From positions 1 through 13,831 of the forward strand of contig JAGROF010000143.1 in assembly GCA_020440405.1 (NCBI GenBank): DNA of 13,831 bases, given 5' to 3'. The DNA is from Chlamydiia bacterium (lineage in GTDB: Bacteria > Chlamydiota > Chlamydiia > Chlamydiales > Simkaniaceae). Made by a program: the position numbers and the translations under genes. Shown in pieces: positions 7,633 to 13,831 of the stretch (positions are counted from its first letter, which is position 1; each line of letters begins with the position of its first letter). Under the pieces are notes generated by a model that saw nothing but the letters and a program-made list of their open reading frames with translations, was not told where the DNA came from and did not search any database.

Positions 7633-8642
7633 AGGGGAATCTTATTTTTGACATACCATCTGGCACGGTCTTTTTTAAGATTCTTAATCATAATGGGGAG
7701 TGTTTTGCGTAGAGAATGTTTGGGAGACCAATTCAGAAGGCGTTTGCTCTTTGACAGGTCGAGGGCATAATAATCATCGGTAAAATCAATCATCCAAGGT
7801 TGAATAAAAGACTTTTTCAGGTAGGCACCGAGCTTTGCCACCCATTTTGGAATAGGATAGGTTTTCCAAGGTTTATTCCATAAAAGGTTGCCGATTTGCG
7901 TTTGGAGCTCTTTAAAAGTCAAGGTCTCTTCTTCTCCCATTAGGAACACTTCATCGTTTTCAAGGGAATCTTTCTTTTCAATAACAGCAATAATTCCCTC
8001 AACCAGATCTTCAAAATGGAGGTACGGCGCTCCACTTTGAAGATCTCCAGGATAGAAATGACTTTCTAAAGACTGTTTGTCAATCCGTGAGATATGTCGG
8101 GCAATGGGAATCGCGTGACAGTCTTCATCATAACACCCACAGATGCGAAGAATCGCAGCTGAAAATCGTTGCCTCCGATTTATGATGACTTTTTCAGCCT
8201 CTATTTTAGATTTTGGATATTCCCAACGGGCATTAATTGGTGAATCTTCTCGAATTTTTTCTCCTACTTTGCAGGGTTTATGCACCAAAAGGGTACTTGA
8301 AAAGACCAATTGTTCAATGTTTCCACGAGAAAGCTCCTTTAAAAGACGGCGAGTTCCTTGCACAGTTATCTGATCGTAAGGAGTATAGTCTCCCCCTTGA
8401 AAACTGTAGTAAGCAACAAGGTGAATTACGGAATAAAAATCTTTTCCATGATGTTGATAAATAGCGTCAAAGCCCTTATGCATCTCTTTATCTGAAGAAA
8501 AATCGATTTTGAAGTAATTCTTAAACGAAACAGCATGAGTTTCTTCATTATCGATTCCAATAATCTCATACTTGTCTTGAAGCTTTTCACGAAGTCGTGA
8601 CCCAATCCGGCCGTTAACCCCAGTAATAATAATTTTCTGCAT
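7629..8642 (-). CDS. NAD-dependent epimerase/dehydratase (extended SDR)
   Basis: This 337-residue cytosolic protein has an N-terminal Rossmann fold with TGVNGRIG at residues 7-14 and an acidic residue at the end of strand 2 (D31), suggesting NAD over NADP. The catalytic set is present: S115/S116/T117 after strand 5 and Y142-x3-K146 (YPKSK). The C-terminal part is substrate-binding. The substrate could be a nucleotide sugar or another oxidised/reduced small molecule; nothing in the sequence decides. The gene runs opposite to the rest of the island, ends overlapping the DoxX-like gene by 4 bp, and starts only 38 bp from the divergent VKOR-like gene, so the two share a compact promoter region. 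The ribosome-binding site is weak (GAAAAGAGA). C-terminal length is typical for the family. Confidence 0.88.
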   Translation of the reverse strand: MQKIIITGVNGRIGSRLREKLQDKYEIIGIDNEETHAVSFKNYFKIDFSSDKEMHKGFDAIYQHHGKDFYSVIHLVAYYSFQGGDYTPYDQITVQGTRRLLKELSRGNIEQLVFSSTLLVHKPCKVGEKIREDSPINARWEYPKSKIEAEKVIINRRQRFSAAILRICGCYDEDCHAIPIARHISRIDKQSLESHFYPGDLQSGAPYLHFEDLVEGIIAVIEKKDSLENDEVFLMGEEETLTFKELQTQIGNLLWNKPWKTYPIPKWVAKLGAYLKKSFIQPWMIDFTDDYYALDLSKSKRLLNWSPKHSLRKTLPIMIKNLKKDRARWYVKNKIPL

Positions 8643-8680
8643 TCTCTTTTCAATAACTCTTTTTTGATTATTATGAAACC
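8643..8680. promoter_or_regulatory. 38-bp divergent promoter region
   Basis: The epimerase (minus) and VKOR-like (plus) genes start back to back from this A/T-rich gap. Both promoters must lie here or inside the opposite gene. No convincing consensus -10/-35 pair or operator palindrome is visible, and the VKOR-like ATG has no clear Shine-Dalgarno, hinting at a near-leaderless transcript. Confidence 0.4.
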
Positions 8681-9313
8681 ATGAATATTAATCCTCATTT
8701 ACCCCCCAAACCCTGGAATTATAATCCCTCTAAATGGAGTCAAAGGATTCGAGTCGCCTTAGTCGGTTTAATCGCTTTTTTGATTGCGGTGTACCTAGGA
8801 CTCTATCAATGGAAACTTATTCCAGAGGTTTGGGATCCCATTTTTGGAAAACAATCTGCACAGGTACTCGATTCTAATGCTTCGCATTGGATGAGTCGTC
8901 TTTTTCGGATCCCTGACGGTGTGATGGGAGCGTGGGCTTATTTAGGAGATGTTATTTTTGCTCTTGCGGGTTCCATTCGTAGATGGCAATTTCGCCCTTG
9001 GATTGTCATTGTGTTCGGCCTCGATGTGATTCCCTTAGGGATTGTAAGCATCATTCTTGTGATTGCCCAGGGTTTTATTGTAAAAGCATGGTGCACACTT
9101 TGCCTTATCACAGCATTGATATCACTCATCCTTATTATTCTAGCTTATGATGAGGTGCTTTCTTCTGTGATTTTTCTCTACCATGTATGGAAGCGCTCTA
9201 AAAAGTTTTCTATTTTTTGGAAAACGTTTTGGGGAAAGCCCACACAAATCGCCCATGAAGTGGGCCTTGAAATGACAAACCAAGGAAGAAGGAATGTGGG
9301 CAAGAATCGTTGA
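8681..9313 (+). CDS. Vitamin K epoxide reductase (VKOR) family membrane protein
   Basis: This 210-residue inner-membrane protein has four to five helices and matches a bacterial VKOR subfamily: WDPIFGKQSAQVLDS after the first helix, a G-x-WAYLGD helix, and WCTLC at 137-141, the quinone-side CxxC with C138 and C141. Classical VKORs pass electrons from a loop cysteine pair to this CxxC and then to quinone, supporting periplasmic disulfide formation. Here the two CxxC residues are the only cysteines, so the loop pair is missing and no thioredoxin domain is fused. It may use an external partner or do a different quinone-linked job. The gene overlaps the SPW-like gene by 20 bp and opens a three-gene run ending with the cation exchanger. 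The ATG lacks an obvious ribosome-binding site. Confidence 0.82.
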   Translation: MNINPHLPPKPWNYNPSKWSQRIRVALVGLIAFLIAVYLGLYQWKLIPEVWDPIFGKQSAQVLDSNASHWMSRLFRIPDGVMGAWAYLGDVIFALAGSIRRWQFRPWIVIVFGLDVIPLGIVSIILVIAQGFIVKAWCTLCLITALISLILIILAYDEVLSSVIFLYHVWKRSKKFSIFWKTFWGKPTQIAHEVGLEMTNQGRRNVGKNR

Positions 9314-9656
9314 AGTCTGCTTAGCTGCTTTTTTATGCATTAGTACATGGATCTTTCCTGATCCAAGACCCTTTTGGATCTTAAACTTCTGCTTGGCAGC
9401 ATGGATTTGTGTTTTCTCTTTCCTTTCCTTTTACCCTCCTCTACGGAAAATCCACCTAATGAATGGGATCCCGATTCTCATTCTATGTCTTGTTGCAATG
9501 GTCCAACCTAACCCTCCACCCCCTCCTCTCTTTCAATCCTACATGACCCTTGCTTTATTACTGGTGTTGTTTGTCATTATCCCCACTCATGCTTCGAGGC
9601 CCCCAGATCCTTGGGTCCACTTTTATAATCTCTCTAAGGATGACCATGGACACTAA
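9294..9656 (+). CDS. SPW-repeat-like small membrane protein
   Basis: This 120-residue protein has about four hydrophobic segments and resembles SPW-repeat membrane proteins, which are often encoded next to VKOR-family genes. The SPW-like segment is STWIFPDPRPFWILNF near residues 17-32, so the motif is degenerate. The family's function is unknown. A polyproline run (PNPPPPP, near residues 72-78) is notable because such runs stall ribosomes and usually need EF-P. The C-terminus includes ASRPPDPW. AAGGA at 9282-9286 lies 7 nt before the ATG, inside the VKOR-like gene. The end overlaps the exchanger start by 11 bp, so the three genes are probably translated from one message. Confidence 0.65.
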   Translation: MWARIVEVCLAAFLCISTWIFPDPRPFWILNFCLAAWICVFSFLSFYPPLRKIHLMNGIPILILCLVAMVQPNPPPPPLFQSYMTLALLLVLFVIIPTHASRPPDPWVHFYNLSKDDHGH

Positions 9657-10677
9657 ATCCTTGTCTCACCTTATTATTATTTTGATTGCAGGAGGAGCCA
9701 TTGGATATTCTGGCACAAAATTAGCCGTATATGCTGATTGGATTGGTGACCGCTATAAAGTCGGTCGGGTCTTTATAGGCGCCTTCCTTCTTGCGATTGC
9801 AACAACCCTTCCTGAACTTGCAACAACTCTAACAGCCTCTTGGATAGGAAATGCACAGCTTGCTATCAATAACCTCCTTGGAGGGATCAATATCCAAACG
9901 GCAGTGCTTGCAGTTGCAGATTTAATTCTTATTCGAGGAGCCTTAACCTACTTTGCCCCTAAGGCAACTTTGGTTATTGGTGGTATTTTTGTCATTCTAC
10001 AACTTGCAATCACCATCTTAGCAATGACTCTAGGAGAAGTTTTTACCGTATGGAACGTCGGGTTTTGGTCGATTCTTCTTTTTGGTCTCTACTTATGCAT
10101 GCTCTACTTCATTCTCCACCAAGAGAATAACCAAAAGTGGACTTCCAAAGGTTCCGCACCAAAAATGACGATGAAATTACCGACACCTCCCTTGCGTCGC
10201 TTTTCGAATTTTCGCCTAATGATTAGTTTTGCTATTCACACTTTAATTGTATTGATTGCTGGATGGGTCATTGCTTATTTTGCGGATGTTTTAGCACAAG
10301 AGTGGAATTGGACAGGGAGTTGGATGGGGGCGACACTTGTTGCATTGACAACCTCACTGCCTGAAATCAGCACAACTTTCGGGGCTGTACGCCAAAAAGC
10401 TTACGCTCTTGCTATTGCAAATATTTTTGGCTCCAACGCTCTAACCATTTCTCTTCTTTTTCTTGCAGATCTTGTCTATAGGTCAGGGAGTATTATCAAC
10501 CAAGCAGATCACTCCAATATTCTTCTAATGGCCACCGGCATTCTACTCACAGCAACTTTCCTTTGGGGAATCCTTGAAAGAAAAAATAGAACCATTTTCC
10601 GTATGGGCTATGATTCCCTAATTGTGCTTATCCTCTTCTGTTTTTCCCTCATTTCTCTTTACAAACTCAGTTTCTGA
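9646..10677 (+). CDS. CaCA-family sodium/calcium (cation) exchanger
   Basis: This 343-residue inner-membrane antiporter has about ten helices in two inverted halves. Each half has the alpha-repeat signature: GAFLLAIATTLPELATT (45-61) and GATLVALTTSLPEISTT (around 228-244), with the ion-binding glutamates E57 and E240. The second alpha repeat ends in the usual GSN (IFGSNA) while the first has GGIN, a common relaxation. Such proteins swap calcium or another cation for Na+ or H+. The start at 9646 is chosen because AAGGA at 9636-9640 lies 5 nt upstream; upstream in-frame codons overlap the SPW-like gene in another frame. Pairing an exchanger with a P2 ATPase in one block suggests a shared role in divalent-cation extrusion, which is inference. 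It is the last coding gene of the island. Confidence 0.88.
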   Translation: MDTKSLSHLIIILIAGGAIGYSGTKLAVYADWIGDRYKVGRVFIGAFLLAIATTLPELATTLTASWIGNAQLAINNLLGGINIQTAVLAVADLILIRGALTYFAPKATLVIGGIFVILQLAITILAMTLGEVFTVWNVGFWSILLFGLYLCMLYFILHQENNQKWTSKGSAPKMTMKLPTPPLRRFSNFRLMISFAIHTLIVLIAGWVIAYFADVLAQEWNWTGSWMGATLVALTTSLPEISTTFGAVRQKAYALAIANIFGSNALTISLLFLADLVYRSGSIINQADHSNILLMATGILLTATFLWGILERKNRTIFRMGYDSLIVLILFCFSLISLYKLSF

Positions 10678-10691
10678 AATAAAAACTCTAT

Positions 10692-10723
10692 TTCTTTAGA
10701 TAGTCCATGAGGGTGACTTAGCT
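10692..10723 (-). pseudogene. 3'-tail relic of the beta-repeat adhesin family
   Basis: Bases 10695-10723 match 12374-12402, the 3' end of the adhesin gene, at 25 of 29 positions, with all four differences being transitions. On the minus strand it reads TLMDYLK followed by K and a stop, against TLMDYLKHRK in the intact gene. In-frame stops occur just upstream (the Gln codon CAA has become TAA), so nothing is expressed. It lies 15 bp after the exchanger stop and 26 bp before the right 29-bp repeat. Confidence 0.7.
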
Positions 10724-10748
10724 TTCTTATGATTCCCACACAGTCTTT

Positions 10749-10777
10749 CAAACCTACGAAGGTTAATCCATTACAAA
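10749..10777 (+). repeat. Right 29-bp direct repeat (copy of MFS 3' end, upstream of tRNA)
   Basis: This segment is identical to 4445-4473. It contains a detached copy of the last MFS codons and stop, with no MFS sequence before it. Its end (TTACAA, 10771-10776) can act as the -35 box of the tRNA promoter, so the repeat belongs to the original tRNA locus. Confidence 0.92.
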
Positions 10778-10798
10778 TAATTCCTTCCCTGCTACACT
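10771..10798 (+). promoter_or_regulatory. Putative tRNA promoter
   Basis: TTACAA (10771-10776) and TACACT (10793-10798) are separated by 16 bp and resemble -35 and -10 boxes. Initiation would fall a few bases before or at the mature tRNA 5' end at 10809. Both boxes deviate from consensus, so the call is tentative. Confidence 0.45.
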
Positions 10799-10808
10799 AC
10801 GCCCCTTT

Positions 10809-10818
<10 letters not shown>
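10797..10818 (+). promoter_or_regulatory. Leader hairpin that captures the tRNA 5' acceptor strand
   Basis: CTACGCCCC (10797-10805), a TTT loop and GGGGCAGTAG (10809-10818) form a 9-bp stem with a single bulged A. The leader GCCCC imitates the tRNA 3' acceptor strand, so an unprocessed precursor could misfold and hide the RNase P site. This is visible in the sequence; any regulatory role is inference. Confidence 0.5.
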
Positions 10819-10881
<63 letters not shown>

Positions 10882-10951
10882 TTTTTATGGAAGGGATTGG
10901 GAAACTTGTGCGGCTGATTTTTGAAGCCATTGGAAGTAGTACTCTCTTAGT

Positions 10952-11323
10952 ATGTTTCAGAATGATTATGTTATGAAAATTATTCAGCAGTTTGTGCAGG
11001 CCCTCATTGGGATTGTCAAGCTGCGGAAGGCTGAGCAGTATGAAGAAGCCGAGAAGGAGATCCAAACTGCTAGCCGGTTCTATTTGAAGATAAACCCAGA
11101 ACTTCTAATGATGGGCAGTGAAGAATGGTTGCTCGATCAAATCGATGAAGTGGAGCGACGGATGATTGCTGCCGATCTCCTTTATGAGCAGGGGCTTATT
11201 CAAGAAGGAAAGAGAAACAATGGCTCTTCTTTCTTTAAGCGCGCACTAACGCTCTATGAAGCAGCGGGACAGTTGGGTGAGCCGAAGGTAGAAGAGGTGC
11301 GAGCTAAGCTAGAAGCGACGTGA
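10952..11323 (+). CDS. DUF6483-like helical protein
   Basis: This 123-residue cytosolic protein begins MFQNDYVMKIIQQFVQAL, resembling the DUF6483 family, followed by TPR-like helices (KAEQYEEAEKEIQ near residues 28-40, then a second pair ending in ALTLYEAAGQLGE). DUF6483 is mostly known from Firmicutes and has no assigned function; the helical repeats suggest protein binding. The start is favoured by the family-like N-terminus, although the ribosome-binding site is weak (GGAAG about 16 nt upstream). The gene follows the tRNA by 70 bp and ends overlapping the convergent TetR gene by 20 bp, so transcription from the two sides can interfere. The family match is from memory of the N-terminal pattern. 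Confidence 0.7.
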   Translation: MFQNDYVMKIIQQFVQALIGIVKLRKAEQYEEAEKEIQTASRFYLKINPELLMMGSEEWLLDQIDEVERRMIAADLLYEQGLIQEGKRNNGSSFFKRALTLYEAAGQLGEPKVEEVRAKLEAT

Positions 11324-11915
11324 TTAGGGCCTCTGTCAGCCATTTTTCATATGCGCTCGATGACCACTTTCTTTCGATCACAAGCAGGCGATACAGATCG
11401 CGACCAGTCATGGTCCAGAGAATATCACGCGCCTTTTGCAGAGTAAGACCTTTAGCAAGAGCTTTTTCCTTCATCAACTTTTTAACGCTTTCCCCTTGCC
11501 TTTCATAGCGACGTCTTTCTCTTTCTTGCTCCAATTCTTTGAACTCGGGAGCAACAACGGAAGCGCCGCGCAAGATGTCTATTAGCTCCTTTTCAGCATC
11601 ATAAATCTGACGCGCAATTTTTGCTGTGATGCTCATACGTTTTTTAGGTGAAGGTTCATACATTACTTCATCGACAAGTGCTGTAAATTGTTTGGGGGGA
11701 AGAGCGCTATCGATAAGAGACTCGAGGACTCCCCTTTTCGATTTGAAAAGGGCATAGACCGTCGGCATGGAAACAGCTGCAGCTTGAGCTAATTTTCTGA
11801 TCGTTACACGGTCGAAACCCTCTTTTTGGAAAAGTTTCTTTGCCGTCTTAAGAATACGCGACCGGGTCTCAGCCGCCTGGGTATCTCGGGATTTTGAGTG
11901 GTAAGAACGCTTCAT
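11304..11915 (-). CDS. TetR/AcrR family transcriptional repressor
   Basis: This 203-residue DNA-binding protein has the TetR helix-turn-helix near residues 15-60: RSRILKTAKKLFQKEGFDRV, then TIRKLAQAAAVSMPTVYALF, with the usual Y-x-LF-x-SK ending. The C-terminal part is helical and would bind a ligand; it is not conserved enough to name one. The gene is divergent from the NTF2-like gene across a 94-bp gap that holds a perfect 7-bp-arm palindrome on the rightward promoter, the classic layout for a repressor controlling itself and its neighbour. The start ATG has only AAGG about 10 nt upstream. The 3' end overlaps the DUF6483-like gene tail to tail by 20 bp. Confidence 0.92.
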   Translation of the reverse strand: MKRSYHSKSRDTQAAETRSRILKTAKKLFQKEGFDRVTIRKLAQAAAVSMPTVYALFKSKRGVLESLIDSALPPKQFTALVDEVMYEPSPKKRMSITAKIARQIYDAEKELIDILRGASVVAPEFKELEQERERRRYERQGESVKKLMKEKALAKGLTLQKARDILWTMTGRDLYRLLVIERKWSSSAYEKWLTEALITSLLA

Positions 11916-11927
11916 ATTAAATATACC

Positions 11928-11956
11928 TTGCTATAATCAATATAGCATACTATAAT
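11928..11956 (+). promoter_or_regulatory. Promoter with palindromic TetR operator
   Basis: TTGCTA (11928-11933) and a perfect TATAAT (11951-11956) are exactly 17 bp apart and drive the NTF2-like gene. Over this promoter lies TGCTATA-atcaa-TATAGCA (11929-11947) with perfect 7-bp arms, and an overlapping second palindrome TATAG-cata-CTATA (11941-11954). A repressor bound here would block RNA polymerase directly and also cover the region upstream of its own gene. Confidence 0.75.
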
Positions 11957-12009
11957 GTATTTCAAGTTGATTTTCAATGCTAAACCAAAAATTTTACCAG
12001 GAGGCCATT

Positions 12010-12357
12010 TTGAAAACAAATCTCATGAACCTAGCTGAAGAGTACTACCAACTTGTCGGGAAAAAAGATGCAGAAGGTATTGAAAAGTACTTACATCCCA
12101 ATGTGGAATTTCGCAGTCCCCTATCAGCTTTGAAAGGAAAACCAGCCTTTGTTGAAGCAGTAAGCAATTTTATGAAAGCTCTTGAATCGCTTGTGATCCG
12201 CGCAAAATTTGGAGAAGGAAACCAAGCAGTCATTGTTTATGATGTCATCATGCCTGGAATGACGCAGTGTGAATCAGCAGTTGCATTGTTGGATTTTCAA
12301 GACAAGATGATCGTTAAGATCGAGCTTTTTTTTGATGGGAAAGCTTTTGAATCATAG
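12010..12357 (+). CDS. NTF2/SnoaL-like protein
   Basis: This 115-residue soluble protein has the NTF2-like cone fold pattern: an N-terminal helix (LAEEYYQLVGKKDAEG), then LHPNVEFRSPLSALKGKPAF, a second helix, and strands ending in KIELFFDG. SnoaL-like members include isomerases, cyclases and non-catalytic binding proteins; no specific reaction can be assigned. The start is taken as TTG at 12010 because AGGAGG at 11999-12004 sits 5 nt before it. An in-frame ATG at 11977 lacks any ribosome-binding site and would add 11 residues. It is the probable target of the divergent TetR repressor, with a strong promoter (TATAAT at 11951). It ends 3 bp before the convergent adhesin, with no terminator between. 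Confidence 0.82.
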   Translation: MKTNLMNLAEEYYQLVGKKDAEGIEKYLHPNVEFRSPLSALKGKPAFVEAVSNFMKALESLVIRAKFGEGNQAVIVYDVIMPGMTQCESAVALLDFQDKMIVKIELFFDGKAFES

Positions 12358-12360
12358 AGC

Positions 12361-13831
12361 TTATTTTCTATGTTTTAGATAATCCATGAGGGTGGTTTGG
12401 CTGGAGGGATCCCAGCTTCTACCGATCCAGAAGACGCGGTCTTCGAAAATGAACGAGCCGTAAGGGGCAAAGTTAGGCCGACAATGCAAGTGATGGTCTG
12501 CGGGATCATAGTCACAAAATTCTCCCACATATGAGAACTCGAAGGGAGTCCGTACACGGGGGAAGAAGGGGAGAAAATCACTGATCTGTGCATTGGCGAC
12601 CATCAGTTCATTGATGAGAGTAATGATTGTTTGGCGGTTGGTATTTTTATAGAAGATTGTGAAGGGATTGCCCCCAAAGCCACTGGGGAAATAGGTTTCC
12701 CACTGTTCTTGATTGGTATTGACAAATTCAATTCCAGGAACAAAGGGAAATAAATTGAGAGTGCCTTGGATATTATTTTGGGATTGTCTAGCTGTAAAAA
12801 TGCGCAGATTATTAGATCCATCAATATTGGCTAAAATTACAGAATTGGCATCTTTTGAAAAAGAGCCGGGCCCAATGTCAGGAGGAGAAGGAAACGCATT
12901 ATCTACAACAATGGTAATATTTCCTAAAGCCCCCACAAACGCTGCAAAATTAACAGCCGCGTTCATTGTAAAATTGCGCCCCGCAAGAACTTGTATATCA
13001 GATGTCGAAGAAAAAATGGTTGCGCCGAGTCCTAACATTCCATTCAGAGTAATATCTCGCCCCGCTCGGACATTGTTTTGAAGCTGGGAGCTTAATGACC
13101 CTCCATTTTCTAGGAGAATATCTCTTGCTACATTTACCGTTAAGGTTCCGCCAGACGCCGAAATCGAACTTCCATTCGAGACAATAAGATCACTAAAGGT
13201 GTTAATGACACCACTTCCATTTAAGGCAGTAATGACACCTCCTCCACTAACCAAAATTCCTTCACTTCCTCCTCCACCCGCACGCCCAGTAACGTCAAAG
13301 GTTCCAAATCTTGCTGTAATGTCCGATCCTGAACCTGTGACTGAAACTCCATAACTTCCTCCCCCGTTGGGCCCACCTGTTCCATCAATCACAATAATGC
13401 CATCACCTGCAAAGATCTGCCCTCCATTGATTACATTCACCCCATTATTCCCTGTCCCTGAAGAACCTCCAGTCGCTGTAATGAAAATATCCCCTGGAAG
13501 CCCTATCGTTTGAATGGCTGAATTCCCTGCAGCTGGAGCTGGTCCGACTATCTGAACACCATCACTTGCATTCCCTCCTCCCCCAGTGGCATTGATCGTA
13601 ATATCTCCCCCACCTGTGGTGCTAATAGTTCCTCGGGTAATAGAAACGCCAGGGCTCGAGTTATTTCCTCCCCCGGTGGCATTAATAATAATGTTCCCAC
13701 CAGCGTTAGTTCGAACGATCCCTGAACCGGAAGTCGGCCCTTGCAAAGAAAGGCCAGGGCAATCTACTCCCCCGTTGACCGCTCCTGTCGCATTAATGGT
13801 GATATTCCCCGACTCTGTTTGAATGATTCCA
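12361..13831 (-). CDS. Large beta-repeat adhesin, FHA-like (5' end beyond window)
   Basis: The frame is open to the window edge, so only the C-terminal 490 or so residues are seen; the TTG at 13746 is internal. The visible N-terminal part consists of Gly/Asn/Thr-rich repeats with the core DITINATGGG and GVxI, each probably one or more turns of a right-handed beta-helix, as in filamentous haemagglutinin-type surface proteins. This is followed by less regular beta-rich sequence. The last 130 or so residues are a non-repetitive domain containing EFCDYDPADHHLHC and ending TTLMDYLKHRK. No YadA or autotransporter barrel is evident at the C-terminus, so a two-partner or other secretion route is likely. 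A relic of the same 3' end at 10692-10723 implies paralogues elsewhere in the genome. Confidence 0.8.
   Translation of the reverse strand, partial: GIIQTESGNITINATGAVNGGVDCPGLSLQGPTSGSGIVRTNAGGNIIINATGGGNNSSPGVSITRGTISTTGGGDITINATGGGGNASDGVQIVGPAPAAGNSAIQTIGLPGDIFITATGGSSGTGNNGVNVINGGQIFAGDGIIVIDGTGGPNGGGSYGVSVTGSGSDITARFGTFDVTGRAGGGGSEGILVSGGGVITALNGSGVINTFSDLIVSNGSSISASGGTLTVNVARDILLENGGSLSSQLQNNVRAGRDITLNGMLGLGATIFSSTSDIQVLAGRNFTMNAAVNFAAFVGALGNITIVVDNAFPSPPDIGPGSFSKDANSVILANIDGSNNLRIFTARQSQNNIQGTLNLFPFVPGIEFVNTNQEQWETYFPSGFGGNPFTIFYKNTNRQTIITLINELMVANAQISDFLPFFPRVRTPFEFSYVGEFCDYDPADHHLHCRPNFAPYGSFIFEDRVFWIGRSWDPSSQTTLMDYLKHRK
13380..13831 (-). repeat. Degenerate 30/37-residue tandem repeats in the adhesin
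   Basis: Copies of the INATG-type core lie at 13472, 13586, 13676 and 13787, spaced 114, 90 and 111 bp, so units of about 38, 30 and 37 residues. The copies have diverged in DNA while keeping the protein pattern, suggesting an old expansion rather than recent slippage. Further repeats probably lie beyond the window. Confidence 0.75.

Larger units (their letters stand above)
4445..10748. mobile_element. 6.3-kb inserted cation/redox island at a tRNA locus
   Basis: The block is delimited by the 29-bp direct repeats, and recombination between them would rejoin the MFS gene directly to the tRNA. It holds six genes: P2-type ATPase, DoxX-like, SDR epimerase (minus strand), VKOR-like, SPW-like and CaCA exchanger. 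No integrase, transposase or replication gene is present, so mobility is inferred only from the boundaries. The island could have arrived by integration, by homologous recombination with a relative of different gene order, or by unequal crossing-over. The left boundary has decayed, so it is probably fixed. Confidence 0.6.

Noticed and set aside
12361..13746. Adhesin as a complete gene starting at TTG 13746
   Set aside because: The frame continues through more repeat units (SGNITINATG) to the window edge; the TTG is internal.
13586..13822. Plus-strand proline-rich protein across the adhesin repeats
   Set aside because: It is the antisense shadow of the Gly/Asn/Thr repeat codons, with no ribosome-binding site or independent support.
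13380..13831. CRISPR-like array
   Set aside because: The repeats are degenerate, in frame, about 90-114 bp apart and encode a beta-repeat protein pattern; there are no uniform direct repeats or spacers.

Overview
This window comes from a Gram-negative-type bacterium of moderate GC content, probably host-associated. The MFS carrier type, the giant beta-repeat adhesin and a tRNA with no encoded CCA fit an environmental chlamydia (Simkania/Parachlamydia/Waddlia-like). That is an impression from protein resemblance, not a demonstrated placement. Both ends of the window cut through genes: a cyclase on the left and an adhesin on the right.

Layout. (1) 2-2549 is a tight, overlapping three-gene unit: the C-terminal 625 residues of a membrane-anchored class III nucleotide cyclase, a FluC/CrcB fluoride channel, and a DUF190 protein. 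(2) 2564-2728 is a 165-bp long imperfect palindrome that looks like a MITE. (3) 2761-4462 holds a small uncharacterised protein and a 12-helix MFS transporter. (4) 4445-10748 is a 6.3-kb block bounded by 29-bp direct repeats. It carries a P2-type cation ATPase, a DoxX-like membrane protein, an extended SDR epimerase, a VKOR-family protein, an SPW-like membrane protein and a CaCA-type cation exchanger. (5) 10809-10881 is a CAU tRNA, probably tRNA-Ile2. (6) 10952-12357 has a DUF6483-like protein, a TetR repressor and a divergent NTF2/SnoaL-like protein sharing a palindromic operator/promoter. (7) 12361 to the window end is the C-terminal part of a large beta-repeat adhesin on the minus strand.

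The main discovery is the architecture of block 4. The left boundary (4445-4494) is a 50-bp relic in which every base can be assigned, in order, to three blocks of the intact tRNA locus at 10749-10882. The first block includes the last codons of the MFS gene. The ancestral order was therefore probably MFS gene, tRNA-Ile, DUF6483 gene, and the cation/redox cluster was inserted with duplication of a target of at least 134 bp. The left tRNA copy was later destroyed by two internal deletions. The cluster itself couples two cation transporters to VKOR/DoxX/SPW/SDR membrane-redox proteins. The ATPase lacks the TM6 aspartate that coordinates calcium in SERCA, and the VKOR protein lacks the loop cysteine pair, so neither should be assigned its textbook substrate. 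A 3'-tail relic of the adhesin family lies just inside the right boundary.
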